Source: Eulemur rufifrons
Taxonomy: Eukaryota; Chordata; Mammalia; Primates; Lemuridae
Direction: 5' to 3'
Assembly (NCBI RefSeq): GCF_041146395.1
Contig: NC_090989.1
Location: forward strand, 123,689,501-123,753,500
DNA length: 64,000 bases
The notes under the pieces are model-generated. The model had not been told where the DNA came from and ran no database searches. It saw only the letters and a list, made by a program, of their open reading frames with translations. This document shows, piece by piece, positions 1-12,995 of this stretch (position 1 is its first letter; each line of letters opens with the position of its first letter). The position numbers and the translations under genes were made by a program.

Positions 1-744
1 GCTCCCGTAAATCATGAATATTATTAATGGCATCTAGAATAGTGAATCCTTTCCAGAAGTTTTTCAATTTACTTTGCCCAGATCTATCAAACGAATCACT
101 ATAACTATAGCCTTTTGAAATGTGTTTCTTAATAAGACTTGAAAGCTGAAATTACTTTTTGATCCACTGACTACAGAATGGATGTTGTATTGGCAGACAT
201 GAAAAAAGCAATTAATCTCTTTGTACATCTCCATCAGAGCTTTTGGGTGACTAGGTGCATTGTCAATGAGCAGTAATATTTAGAAAAGAATCTTATTTTC
301 AATGCAGTAGGTCTCAACAATGGGCTTAAAATATTCAGTAAACCATGCTATAAACAGATGTGTTGTCATCCAGGCTTTGTTATTCCATTTATAAAGCACA
401 AGCAGGCTAGATTTAACATAATTCTTAAGAGACCTAGGATTTTCAGAATGGTAAATGAGCATTAGCTTCAACTTAAAGTCACCAGCTTCATTAACTCCTA
501 ACAAGAGAGTCAGCCTGTCCTTTGAAGTTTTGAAGCCAGCCATTGACTTCTCCTTTCTAGCTGGGAAAGTTCTAGATGGCATCTTTTTCCAATAAAAGGC
601 TTTTACATAAGCATTGAAAACCTATTGTTTACTTTAGTCACCTTCATCAGTTATTTTAGCTAGGTCTTCTGGGTAACTTGCTGCAGCTTCTGTATCAGCA
701 CTTGCTGCTTCACCTTGAACTTTCATGTCATGAAAGAAGCCATC

Positions 745-800
745 TCCATGACATAACCAACCAACCTCCACGGCATAACCAACCAACCTCCGTGACATGA
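745..800. repeat. Tandem duplication inside the Tigger1 fragment
   Basis: A unit containing 'cataaccaaccaacctcc' occurs twice, followed by a third partial 'catgaaccaacctct' copy. This is an internal duplication of about 25 bases not expected in the Tigger1 consensus as I remember it. Confidence 0.75.
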
Positions 801-838
801 ACCAACCTCTGCTAACTTTGAACTTTTTCTTTTTCTGT

Positions 839-862
839 TTTTTTTTTTTTTTTTTTTTTTTT
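839..862. repeat. Poly-T tract in Tigger1 fragment
   Basis: A run of 20 or more T interrupts the Tigger1 transposase remnant. On the minus strand it reads as a poly-lysine stretch in the chance ORF, so the lysine run is not a protein feature. Confidence 0.9.
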
Positions 863-1636
863 GCAGCTTTCTCACCTCTCTCAGCCTTCATAGAATTGAA
901 AAGAGTTAGGGCCTTGCTGTGAATTAGGCTTTGGCTTAAGGGAATGTGATTGGTTTGATCTTCTATCCAGACCACTAAAACTTTCACCCTATCAGCAGGA
1001 AGACTGTTTTGCTTTCATGTATTCACTGGAGTAGTATTTTTAATTTCTTTCATGAACTCTTTGTTTGCATTCACTACTTGGCTAACTGTTTGGCACAAGA
1101 GGCCTAGCTTTCAGATATGCCTTCCTCACTAAGCATAATCATTTATAGCTTTTGATTTAAAGTGAGAGATATATGACTCTTCCTTTCATTTGAACATGTA
1201 CAGGCAATTGTGGGAATATTAATTGGCCTAATTTCAATACAGTTGTGTCTCAGGGAATAAGCCTGCCCAAGGAGAGGGAGAGAGATGGGGGAATGGCCAG
1301 TTGGTGACATAGTCAGAATCACACAACATTTATTGTTGAAGTTTATCATCTTGTATGGGCTCAGTTTGTGGTGCCCCAAAACAATTGTAATAGTAACCTC
1401 AAAGATCCCAATCACAGATCACCATAACAGACATAATAATAATGATGAAAAAGTTTAAAATATTGTGACAATTACCAAAATGTGATGCAAAGACATAAAG
1501 TGAGCACATGCTGTTAGAAAAGTGTCACCTACAGACTTACTTGAGGCAGAGTTGCCACAAACCTTCAACTTGTAAAAAAATGCAATATTTGGGAAACACA
1601 ATAAAGGAAAGTACAATAAAACAAAATATGTCTGTA

Positions 1637-1805
1637 TTATTTATTGTTGTTAATTCCTTACTGTGCTTAATTTATAAACTAAACTATATCATAGGTATTT
1701 GTAGGAAAAAACATAGTATATATAGGCTCCTATACTATCCCAGGCTTCAGGCATCTACTGGCAGTCCTGGACGGTAGCCCCCATGGATAAAGAGGGACTA
1801 CTGTA
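1637..1805 (-). mobile_element. Second Tigger-family end, flanking Tigger1
   Basis: Directly after the Tigger1 terminus comes a different sequence ending in 'ggataaagagggactactg', which is the reverse complement of a CAGTAGTCCCxCCTTATCC-type Tigger/MER terminus. The arrangement fits Tigger1 having inserted at a TA inside an older Tigger-related element whose other half is left of the window. The exact subfamily is not assigned. Confidence 0.65.
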
Positions 1806-3477
1806 TTATCTTTGATTCAAATTCTCAGAAAGGGTTTTCTTTTCCTCTCCATAACCACTGCCAAAGTTGAGATATGTGTATTTTCCTGCTTTCCCTTCCT
1901 GCCAGGTGAGATTTTTTTCTCATTTGCTCTTTCCCTCAGAGGGTACCTCTATGAAGTCCCAGAATTAGGCAGAAGCTCCAATTAAACTCTTCATTTTGGA
2001 TATGTCTTTACTTTCATGGTGAAACCTGAAGTAATGGTGCTTTCTTTAATCAGTAATAACTTGGAGGCAATAAAATATGGTCATATAATTTCTGATACAT
2101 AGTAAAGCTTAATAAATGTTTGTTGAAAGAGTGTGAAGAAGGGAGGAAAGACCAGATCAGGCCAGTGAGTGTGAGTGTTTCTTAAAATGATGGTTCCTTG
2201 ACCCCCTAGATGTTTCAAGGGGTTTAATTATACTGTTAACCTTTGTTTGGATGGGAAAGGGAGGAATTGGAGAGGGAGTATATATGAGACCCTGGCAAGG
2301 TGCAGGGGAAAAGAAAGACTTAATAGCTGGTGTATCAGTTAGGGCCTGGCAGGAAAGAGATGGCAAACCACTAATGGATGGAATATCACCTCCATGCCCT
2401 GGCTTCTTGAACTGGGCTAGAGCTTTATTTGTATAGGGTGAGGGCTAGAAGCTAAAGACACTATTTTAAAAGTATTTCTATGAGTGTCTACATACAAGAA
2501 GTGCAGTTCTGGGGTCAAAGCAACAATGATACATCCCTAGCTTGTGTAACATCAAATAAGGTAATAGTAACCCAGTAAAGTGCTATATGAATGTAAGGAG
2601 AATAAGCACATTTTAAATAGAATCAATCTATGGAGAAACATTAATCCATTGAAGAAAGTAGAAAGCACAAGTGATACTTGCCTTCTAAAAAATTACATTA
2701 GGGTCTATAGGTTCTAGTCTAGTTTTCTCAGGTTAGCTGAATCTACTTGGATTTGGGATTGAAACTGGATGTATAAAAAGCTTTGTCAATGATAAAAGAG
2801 AATGATAAGAATATGGAAGGTTAATAAGCTTTCTAGAAAATATAGCCATTTATTATTCCTATTGTGGTTCATTGGTTTGCTATTAAAAAGAAACAGTTAA
2901 ATTGAGGAAGGGACAAAAAGAGACTCTGGAAAAAGGGGTCTCTTTTCTGTGGTGAGAAAATAAGGCCCTTTGTTTTCCTATGCAATGGAGGGTTACTTCT
3001 CCCCAAAGTAGGACTCTGGGAATCTCTAGTGGCAGCCACAATTCCTAGAAACCTAGATCCAGATCTTAGCAGCTAGGAAAATATGCATCTCCTGGTTAAA
3101 ATGAGAAGAAAGAGAGCCAGGGTCTGGGCAGTCTCAGCAAACCTGATACATAAGACAAGCAGCACTGGTCAGAAAGATTGCCAAGTCAACTCAGAAAATC
3201 CAGATGGGTGCATGGCAGAACAAAAGGAAGCCACATCCAAACTGACAGACAAAACTCAGAGGGATGCCTGGAGCAGAAAGTAAAATAAGGCCAGGCACCC
3301 AACATTAAGAAGAATAATGAGAAAGAGTCAGGCCTTCCAGAGCTAAAGAGCAGGATAAGGTGGTGAACAAATGCCATGGCAGTATGGCATAGATACCCAT
3401 TACCTGTTGAATGAATGAATAGTCCCAGCAAGCAGGTTTAGGGCATTGGAAACAGGCCTTTCTAGTTCAACCAACTG

Positions 3478-3665
3478 ATACCCTAAACCAATGCTTCTCA
3501 AACCTTAGTATGCATACGAATCACCTGGGGATCTTCCTAAATGCAGATGTCGGTTCAGTAGGTCGGGGGTGGGGCCCGAGAATATGCATTTCTAATGTGC
3601 TTGTGACTGCAATGTTAATGATCCAGAAATGATACTGATCCACACTAGGATTTGAGTAACAAGGG
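3478..3665 (+). mobile_element. MER5A-like hAT-Charlie fragment
   Basis: Contains 'caatgcttctcaaacctta' followed by 'aatcacctggggatcttc', the signature of the MER5A non-autonomous hAT element. It is diverged and near full length. Confidence 0.8.
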
Positions 3666-3893
3666 CCTTTACTCAGCAGCTTGTACTAGCTTTTCTTAAA
3701 GGCATAAATCAATTTCAAGGAGAAGGACTGCAAATAGAAATCAACAAAGTACCTGCCAGGAGTAAGGAAGTGAGGTCTGGGCAAGAATGACAGTTCTTGA
3801 GAGGAGTGATCTGCGAAACTCTCCTGTGACTGCTGACAGGCCCTAGCCCAGCGAGAGGAGAACTCAGTGGCCCAGAATTGTAGATGCAGGTCT

Positions 3894-4081
3894 TTTTTTT
3901 TTTTTTTTTTTGAGGTAAGGAGGCAGAATTTGTAAAATTGTTTATTCATGGGAGCTATCACAAGTTTTCATAACCTGAACAAAAATCATCACCCAGATGG
4001 GTTTCATTTCAGCACACTCCATCTGTCTTGTTGCATAAAAATAAAAGTTCAGGTTTTTTAGGTGTTTTTTTTTTTTTTTTT
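3894..4081. repeat. Two poly-T tracts
   Basis: Runs of about 18 T each lie at 3894-3911 and 4064-4080. The sequence between them is not a repeat I recognise. Confidence 0.85.
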
Positions 4082-5639
4082 CACTTACGTATGTCACTAC
4101 AGTAGATTTAGTGACATAAAAAGCTGGTATAAAAATAGAGTTGATGGTGTAGCAAAAGGGTAGAAATGGGGACTCTGTAGACATTGCAGATGGAGAATTA
4201 TTGCATTAACTCTTTGTAGTCTTCCATTAAATACCTGGCCCCTCCTCTGTCCTTACACTTATTGTCCTCTATGAACAATAGCATGTGGTCTGAGTTTAAG
4301 GAAATTTGGAGCATACTTCTGTCTCTTCTAGATACCTATTGATGTGACAACCAAGCAACAGGACAGAAAAGTGATTCAAACCAACTTGAGCTATAAAGAA
4401 TTTCTGTGTTCTAGAGCCAGAACCTACAGAACCATGGACAGAGAAAAACCCTTGTGGAGGCAGATCTCTTTGACTTCAGCATAGGGCTTGTGGATCATCT
4501 CCCCCTTGCCACTGTGCAGGGGATATTTCTGACCAGCTCTGTTAAGTGCCCACCCTCTCCTGTCAATTATCCCCCTTTCCTTATGTTATAGAACTAATTG
4601 TTCCCTATTGCGTGTATACATACCAACCAACATACTCTTTTCCCCATTGGCAGGTGTTGCATATCTATTACTAAAATTAGGCACCCATATATCAAACAAG
4701 TTATTCAGGATGCATCTATAGCTTCTAGACTATTTCACACTGATCTCCTACCCACTTTGGTATGTCTCTCTCAGCTGTTAGCTGTCAGCTAACATCTGCT
4801 CATGTCTATAAGTCTAGGAGGTAGCACACTTTAGAACAAGATATATAATATGTTTCATAGTGTAACAATCTTAAGGTCATGTGTTGGTAATCAATACTCT
4901 AATTTATTGTCAAACTGAGCAAATTCAAGCTGCCACTCTTCCTAGTATAGTATAGCAAGTGAAATCACCTTCATAGCAGAGAATTAACTGCATTGCCTAA
5001 AATCAAAATTGGGAATAAAGAAGTGAGGTTAAAGGAGATTTCTGAGAGTGGTGAAGCCAGACAACAGACCACCGGCAAATGGAGGGCCGATGCATACAAA
5101 TAAAAAAATTCCTCTGAGATACAGAGAGTCATGAAGGCACAGGCTTAGGAAGCCAGTTGATTATCACTAATGAAGGAGATTTTGGAATGTAACAACCAGA
5201 TACATTTAATTTAATGGTATAATTTCTAGGAAACATTTGTTCTAATTCCCTCAGAATAGGATTTACATACTTAAAGAGTCAGTGGGGAAGATTCTCTGAA
5301 GCTGGCCATGAAAGCAGCAATTTCTGAGGGATAATGGCGTAGAGGACACCCCGTGTGATAGCATCAAGAGAAGTAAGAGTGAATGACCACGGGAGAGGCA
5401 TTGAGATGGGGCATTGTCACTGGCAATTATAAGGAACAGAAACTCCATGGTCTTACAGAAACTCCAGGGAAAGGAATTATGACTTATCTGTCCAATGATG
5501 GTTCTAGGTCAGGGTCAATACCACCGGCTTTGAACTTGGGTCTTAATTTGACCTCCATGCTGCCTTGTTCTAAGATTCCCACTTGGCTACAAGAGCCTTC
5601 CTACTCAAAATGGAAATGGGAAAAATCCACTTGATGGTG

Positions 5640-6135
5640 GTGCATTATTTCTTATTGCTGCTGTAACAAATTGCCATGAAATTGGTGGCTTAAAACAACA
5701 CAAATGTATTGTCTTAGATTTCTGGAGGTCAGAAGTCCAAAATGAGTCTCTCTAGGCTAAAATGAGTGCCAGGAGAGCTGCATTTCTTCTGTGGTCTCTA
5801 AGGGATAGTCCATTTCCTTGCCTTTTCCAGCAGCTAGAGGCTGCCTGCATTCCTCAGCTTGTTACCCCTTACCCCCTTCCATCAATCACATCACTGTAAC
5901 CTCTGCTTCCATCATTACATCTCCTGTGATTCTGACCCACATTCCCCCCTCTTATAAGGATGCTTGTGATTATATTGGGCACACCTGGATAATTCAGCAT
6001 GCAGAGCATCTTCCTATCTCAAGATACTTAATCACATCTGCAAAGTCCATTTTGCCATGTAAAGTAACATATTAACAGGTTCCAGGCATTAGGATGTGGA
6101 CATATTTGAGGAACCATTATCTGCCTACCATAGGT
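5640..6135 (-). mobile_element. Old MaLR/ERVL LTR-like repeat (MLT-type)
   Basis: Contains the common mammalian repeat phrases 'attgctgctgtaacaaatt', 'ttctggaggtcagaagtcc' and 'ccttgccttttccagc', and ends with 'attatctgcctaccata'. The overall pattern resembles an ancient MLT-type LTR read in antisense. The precise family is uncertain. Confidence 0.5.
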
Positions 6136-6834
6136 GTTATCTTCACTGAAAGCCAAAAACCTAGCATTTTTCTGGCCTGGATGTGGTAATTCAGGACTCA
6201 AAGAGCTCAAAAGATGTGTCCCACTGTGCCAAAAGGAAAAGGATTTACCCTATCACAGTTTGTCAATTTAAAACCTTTAAAAATTTTAACACAATTTCCT
6301 GCTATTGGAAACTCTCTTCTTAAGTCATTTTCTTGCAATACATCATCATTACTTTTAAAATCAGCCAAACAATTACAGTAATTTTTATGTTATGAAAACA
6401 GGAAGATGATAGTTGGCTTCTCTCCCAGAAACCCTTTTACATTTCTTTTCACCTCTGAGTATTATGAAAATCATCTCCAACACAATTAGCAACCAGAGCA
6501 GTACACCTGCATCCTTCTGTGTCCTGGACGAAACTCTCCTGGGATGCTCCCACCCAAGAAAGCATGGCAGAATGGCCACTTACTACTTTTGCCTTAATTA
6601 GAGGAGGATTTTGTTGCAAGGCAGGGGTATACAACCTACAGAACTTTGGAAAGAAGTGCTGATCAGAGATTGAATATTTTGCTTCTCCTGCAAATCACAG
6701 TTTAGTCTTGTCAATTCTACTTCCTCACTCTCTCTCCCTCCCCACTTTCCTCTCCAACCTCATGCTACTTGTCAAGACAGTGTGACACATTGCAGGGCTT
6801 CCCCAAAATGACTTGATTCTAAGACCCACCTAGG

Positions 6835-6960
6835 GTGTATATTAAACATGCAGATTCCTAAACACCTCACTTAGAAATTCTGAGTCTAAGTCTTGACAGA
6901 GGCCTTGGAATCTATAATTAATACCCACAAGTGATTCTTATTATCAGGCTAGGATGAGCA
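6835..6960 (+). mobile_element. MER5-like fragment
   Basis: Contains 'catgcagattcctaaaca' and 'aattctgagtctaagtctt', which match the body of the MER5A family. It lacks clear ends. Confidence 0.55.
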
Positions 6961-6999
6961 GGACTGACATGATGAAACAGGATGAGCTTAAAAATCAGG

Positions 7000-7125
7000 C
7001 ACACCTTTGTCTGAACATTTTTCAAGCTGGTGAACTTGGACAGGTTACTGAGCTACTCTGAACCTGTATAACAAAGAGTTCATTGGTTGTTGAAAGAATT
7101 AAATCGAATTGTGTGTTCATTTCAC
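7000..7125 (+). mobile_element. MIR fragment
   Basis: The core has 'cttggacaggttactgagc' followed by a degraded tail 'gttgaaagaattaaat', typical of MIR SINE core order. Confidence 0.55.
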
Positions 7126-8014
7126 TGTACACAAATCCCAGAGTTCAATAATTGTGAATTATCTTCCCTTCCTGCCCTTCATGCCTCTCCCCACAGTTGC
7201 CATATTACAGTTTTCACAGCTGGAAAATGTTGACTGACTCTGCAAATGTCATAAAATTACAATCAGCAACCCTTGTTTAATTCCTCTGCCAGGACCTTCC
7301 CTATCTATCCATTCATCAACTTCATCATGTAATTACATGGGCTTTCCATGCTCTCCCTGCCACACAGCTTCCTCTCATTTACAAGGAAAAGTCCACAAAG
7401 GCTCTCTGTTCTTCAGGGCACCCAGCTGTACAAAGAAAGCTAATCATCCCCCACAGCTGTGTCAACCATTGTTCTAAGAAGTGCCTCCAGGAAGTGACTG
7501 ACTTGTATTTTGCAAGGAAAAAAAGCTTGACAATTTTACTACCCGGCAGGTTGAGATTACAAATGAATCCTGGACAGGGGTCCTGTTGGCCAGAGAGTCC
7601 CCATCACCACTTGCAAGGCCTCGTGTCTCCCTGCAACAGGGCCACCAGAGAAATGCATGCCACGTGCTGCATGGTATTGTAATATATAAAATACATTTAG
7701 CATCTGCTGTGGGACTAGCTAAATTTCAAAGACATCTCCATTTTCTTTATGGCAGTTTTAGGCTCGACATGAACTGGGAAACAATTCTATTTCTTAGTGG
7801 TTTCAAAGGATCTTGGGAGTGTACTGTGACTCATGATGAATTTTATTCTCTTCTTTCTTTACTGCTTGTCCCAACCTCTTTTTCTCCTTAAGGTGATGGC
7901 AGTGGGTTCAGAATAATAATCAGGGTCTCTGCTAGAGATTTCCAGAGATAATTATTGCCCACACTATTGTGATCCTTTTCTTTCTATAACCCCCACTCCT
8001 GACACTATAGCAAA

Positions 8015-8470
8015 GTATTGTGGATGGAAAACCCAGACTCTGTAAGATAATTTAAAGAGGTTTATTCTGAGCTGAACAGGTGTGACCATGGCTTACAGAA
8101 CATGGTCTCAAGAGATCTTGTGAAAATGCACCTGAGGCGGCTGGGTTACAGTTTGATTTTATACATTCATGGCAACAGGAATTATAGGTAAAACCATAAA
8201 TCAATACATGGAAGGTATACATTGGTTTGGCCCAAAAAGGTGGGACATCTTGAAGCAGGGGCTTATAGATCATAGGTGGATTTTAGGGATTATTTAGTTG
8301 ACAATTGGCTGAAAGAGATAAGCTTCATCTAAAGACCTGGAGTCAGTAGAAAGGAATGCTTGAGTTAAGATAGGGGGTCTGCTAGAATGTTTGAGTTAAG
8401 ATAGGGGTCTTCCATCTGTCATGTGATGCTATACCTGAATCAGGTTAGAAAGTAAGCCGAGTTTTGTCCA
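8015..8470 (-). mobile_element. Endogenous retrovirus LTR-like fragment
   Basis: Contains the ordered phrases 'aggtttattctgagctgaac', 'gtgaccatggcttacagaa', 'ttttatacattcatgg' and 'acattggtttggcccaaaaa', which I associate with an ERV1-type LTR or its flank in antisense. No protease, polymerase or envelope frame is visible, so it is a solo or partial fragment. The family is not assigned. Confidence 0.5.
8355..8407. repeat. Short tandem duplication
   Basis: 'tgagttaagatagggg' occurs twice, 33 bases apart, inside the LTR-like fragment, suggesting a local duplication of about 33 bases. Confidence 0.75.
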
Positions 8471-8529
8471 CAGTTAATAATAATGTATTGTATATTTCAA
8501 AATTGCTAAAAGAATACATTTTTAATGTT

Positions 8530-8690
8530 CTTACCACAAAAAACATAAGTAGGCAAGGTGATGAATATGTTAATTAGTTTGAGTAAGCTTTCTACAATGT
8601 GTACATATATAAAATATCACATTGTACCCCATAAATATACACAATTATTATTTGTCAATTAAAAAAAAGTTTAAAAAATGAGTTAAGCAT
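8530..8690 (+). mobile_element. Old L1 3' end
   Basis: Contains 'tatcacattgtaccccata' then 'caattattatttgtcaatt' and an A-rich tail, which is the 3' UTR end of an older primate or mammalian L1 subfamily in sense orientation. Confidence 0.75.
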
Positions 8691-8699
8691 GAATTTAGT

Positions 8700-9015
8700 G
8701 CCATCTGTCTCTATACTTTTAGAGCTGCCTTTGATCTCCCAACCCATCCCACTATTCACTCCCCTACACCCTGGCTAGTCAGCCAAAGACTCCTGTTACG
8801 GATCCCTTGAGAAATTCCCTGTATCTCCAGTATGTATCTTGTACCCAATTCCAAAGTGATGTCTCCCATACCCTGACCTCACCTCCTCACACACACTAAA
8901 TTACAAACTCCTGGATAGCAGGTACCATGCCCTGTGACCTTTGTATGTTTAGCATTTAACACAGTATCTGGCACACAGTAGTTGCCCAGGAAATGGAATA
9001 TGTATTAATCAATAA
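8700..9015 (+). mobile_element. L2 3' region
   Basis: The end carries 'ggtaccatgccctgtgac' and 'cacagtatctggcacacag', the classic L2 tail pattern before a degraded repeat end. Confidence 0.65.
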
Positions 9016-9417
9016 AGGGCTTGAGTGGCAGTGGGTTCATGTTGGTGTCAAAGAGAAACCTCTGAAGAAAATGGTCACTGCAATCAAGCAAAGACTCAGA
9101 ATGAAAGCCTTTGACTCTATGGAGAAAGTGGTTTGTTAGAAATCAAAGAAAGCTACCACCATGTGAAGGGACCCCATTTATAAGCCAGTGGAAATTCTGA
9201 CTTAATTTGAGGCAAATTCCTGTAATTGCAAAGTGTTGTGCAGAAAACTGAAGGCACAAAGAAGACATTGTTTTAAGGATGGAACTTTGCTATTGTCCAG
9301 GCAACATGGCTTGGGGTGAAGGTGAGGGTTATGATAAAGACTAGCATTGTCCCTTGCAAAATTTAGTTTACACATTGTTTTCAAATGAATTATTCATTGG
9401 AAAGTCATCTGGATTGG

Positions 9418-9580
9418 AAGTCAGAGTATCTAGGTTTCTAAAAAAGTGACCTCACCTCTCTGAGCTTTAGTTTCCTCATCTGTAAAATGAAAATACCTCT
9501 GCCTCTCTTCCTGGCTTGTTGAGAAAGTGTTGTTGAGAGGATCAAATGAGATAAGATATGTGAGAGCACTGGAGCTATTA
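9418..9580 (+). mobile_element. MIR
   Basis: Contains 'agtttcctcatctgtaaaat' and 'gttgagaggatcaaatgag', the MIR core and tail. Confidence 0.8.
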
Positions 9581-9694
9581 TAAACAACCCCACATCTCAA
9601 CTCAGTGTTCTTGGCAAAATAAATAAATAACAGCCCCACAAAATAAATGATTCAATAGGTCAGTAAGATGAAATTTTTACCACTTCTGAACTAA

Positions 9695-9850
9695 GAGCAA
9701 GTAGAGCAAGGCTTTAAAAGCAATACTATCACAAATAAATTGCATGATGTTGGTTAAGTGATCTCCCCTCCCACAACCTTAGTTTCCTTATCTTAGAAGG
9801 CCAGAGTGGAATGATTCCCAAATTACTATTGAACCTAAGATACTATGATT
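9695..9850 (+). mobile_element. Degraded MIR
   Basis: The phrase 'cttagtttccttatcttag' sits in MIR order after a degraded core. Confidence 0.5.
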
Positions 9851-11716
9851 TCCATGACAAAATGGAGACAAGGCATGGTGAGTACTTTCCCACTTAATGA
9901 ATCAAAGAATACCAGCTTCCTTAGGGCACTCACTGGAACAGTGCTCAGGTCCTATAAATCTACATTACCCAAGTGAGTATCTGAAGCACATTGTCCTCTG
10001 GCTTGTGTTATAGTGAGCTTGTTGGCAGCATGTCTGCAGCCCCCATTATCCCTGGTGGGCCTGGACCATTTGGCCAAAGCCTTATAGAGATTGGCAGAGC
10101 TAATTATTTATAGATGCAGCTCATCAAAGGCTTTGAGCTTTCCTTTGTGGTGAGGGCTGATCTCCCTGACTCTCATTCTTTTTTTCTCTTTTATGTTCTG
10201 TCTGTTCCTTAATTCCTTGAATTTTTATATGCCTTCACTTCTGATGAATTCAAAGCTGTGCAGATTTTACCTTATTGATCCATCAATTGGATGGAAACAA
10301 GAGGGGGAGGAGAGAAATACTATCCCAATTCTGCAGGTAAAAATCCTGAGCCCAGCATCCTCAAATGAAGATTGGAGAGTAAAGATACTGAGCAACATCA
10401 GCTATGTGAAATCTGCCACTAGGCCATTTATATTGGTTAGGCTATATTTATTAAAAGGAATTTGGGTTATCTCTAGTTTGGGAGGGTTATATAAGAATTC
10501 ACCTGAAAAAAGGGAAAGTTAGGGACTTTGTCCGCACTCTCAGGATTCCAGGAAGAGCTGAACAGCCAGATCTCACAGAGCTCATTAAATAGTTTGAGAA
10601 AATCATTCAGAATTCTGAGCAGCCCTAACACCTGGGTCATCTGGTCAACCTAAGCAGCAGGAGTTCCCAAACATTTGTTCTCATGCTCCACCATTAAGGT
10701 AACTCAGCTATCTCACTGTGTCCTTCAGCTCCTACTCCCATAATCAAGTGCTTCATTCTTTTTCTCTGTCTCAAGTTCTGATTAGTTCAGTTAGTCTCTA
10801 TTGTCCATGATGAGCATGACACCTCATAGACTCTAGCCAATCTACATATTGACTGTCCTTAGACAGGTGCCCACTTCTTGTCTTTCATCTGTGGCCAGGG
10901 GAACATGGGCATGAGACACCATTATGGCAAGTTACAGGGAGAAAACCCTCAGAAGAGGACTGTGGGAGTAGCAGATGCCTAGCCTGTCCAGTAAAGGGTG
11001 TTAGGTAAAGCTACATAATAATAATACTATATCATAGAGACTGAGATGCCTATACAAATCAAATTTCCTTTCCTATAAAAAAAAAAATGTGACATCTAAA
11101 TTCCAACTTAAGCATATAAACAAAGATTTTAAGAAGACTTTTGTGTAACATTTCATTATTTTACAATTCATCCTATGCTACTCTATTATTCTTAAAGGAT
11201 CCTTCAACTAGTGAGGTTCCTAAATGTGTTAAAATATAGTTCAATTTACCAAAATTTAGTGGTTGCATAACTTCTAAGGATCATCTGTCAGACAGAGTGA
11301 AGGACACGTGTTCAAGGCCATATTTGATTTAACTAGTGGTATTGCTATGGTGTTATTTTCTGTGATTATCTATTGCAGAACTAAGTGCTTTAGATATATT
11401 CCAGTTAACCTGGGCTTTTGTGTGAGCTAGAGACCTATTTACAACATTTTTGTTCCTCTGAGGAAAATAGTATTTTGAATTCCAAACACCCAATCAATGA
11501 TAGAACATTCAAAGTATAATAATTTAGAAATTAGAAATTAATGCAGTTTTATTCCAGAAATCACCTGACAGCAGCATCTTTGAATCAACTGCCTTCAGCA
11601 AACATTTTTGAAGGCTTTGCTCATCACAACCATTTGATTCTTATGATATTTGATTCTCTCCATGTCTTGGGAAATGGTGCAAATATGAAGGGAATGGAAC
11701 TGCATATTTATCTAAA

Positions 11717-12393
<677 letters not shown>

Positions 12394-12479
12394 TTACTTA
12401 TGAGTGGGGGTCAAATGTGGGAGGAAAGCCAACCTGAGGATGAATGCCATCAATGTACATCATTCTCTTTTACTGTTCT

Positions 12480-12995
12480 CTGTCCTTCCCTTCTGTTCCA
12501 GCAGGCTGCCCACCCCCACACCCCATTTCTAAGCTCCCTTCAGTTTCCTGTATAGAATTTCCTCCTACTTCCTCTCTGTCAACCCAAATTCCACATTTCC
12601 TTTCAGATCTGCTTCAGAAATACCTTCCTCCAGGAAACTGTCTATATTCCCTTTCAATTACATTCATTAAGCATTTATAAAACACCTACTTTTTCCTGGC
12701 ACAAGCTGTAGAGACAAGTAAGATTCAGTCCCTGTTCTCATGTCCAATGAGGAACACAATGAATCACTCCTCTCCTTTGCTTTTACTCAAACCTTTCTCT
12801 GCAGTTCCTAATAAGTTATCACACAACTTCACTTGAGTTTTAGGTCACTTCCAGTATATAGGTTTATGTTTCCTACTAGATGGCAAGTTTCTTGAGGGCA
12901 GTGACTATGTTTTTAAACTCATTTGTATGTAGCATGTTTCCAGACAGACTACTGAGCACACATTGGGGGCATGTTGTTGGGTTGAATGAAGGAAA
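12480..12995 (+). mobile_element. L2 fragment
   Basis: An ORF2-end/3' UTR type pattern: 'aaataccttcctccaggaa' upstream, then 'tggcaagtttcttgagggc' and a 'gttgggttgaatgaa' end. The ORF on this strand is a chance frame in the repeat. Confidence 0.65.

Larger units (their letters stand above)
1..1634 (-). mobile_element. Tigger1 DNA transposon fragment (broken transposase)
   Basis: The minus strand carries pieces of a pogo/Tigger1 (TIGD1-like) transposase in several frames. The frame at 280-582 (with the phrase [20 protein letters not shown]) and the frame at 634-987 (with [17 protein letters not shown]) are familiar parts of this family. The element runs past the left edge of the window. The right terminus near 1590-1634 matches the Tigger1 inverted-repeat region, with an AAACxAxxTATGTCTG-like end. 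The coding frame is broken by stops, a poly-T insertion and a small duplication, so it is an inactive fossil. Confidence 0.9.

Noticed and set aside
634..987. Minus-strand protein with a poly-lysine stretch
   Set aside because: The lysines come from a poly-T tract in a broken Tigger1 transposase; it is not a basic nuclear protein.
8015..8470. Intact endogenous retrovirus
   Set aside because: Only LTR-like text was seen. There is no gag, pol or env frame and no partner LTR in the window.
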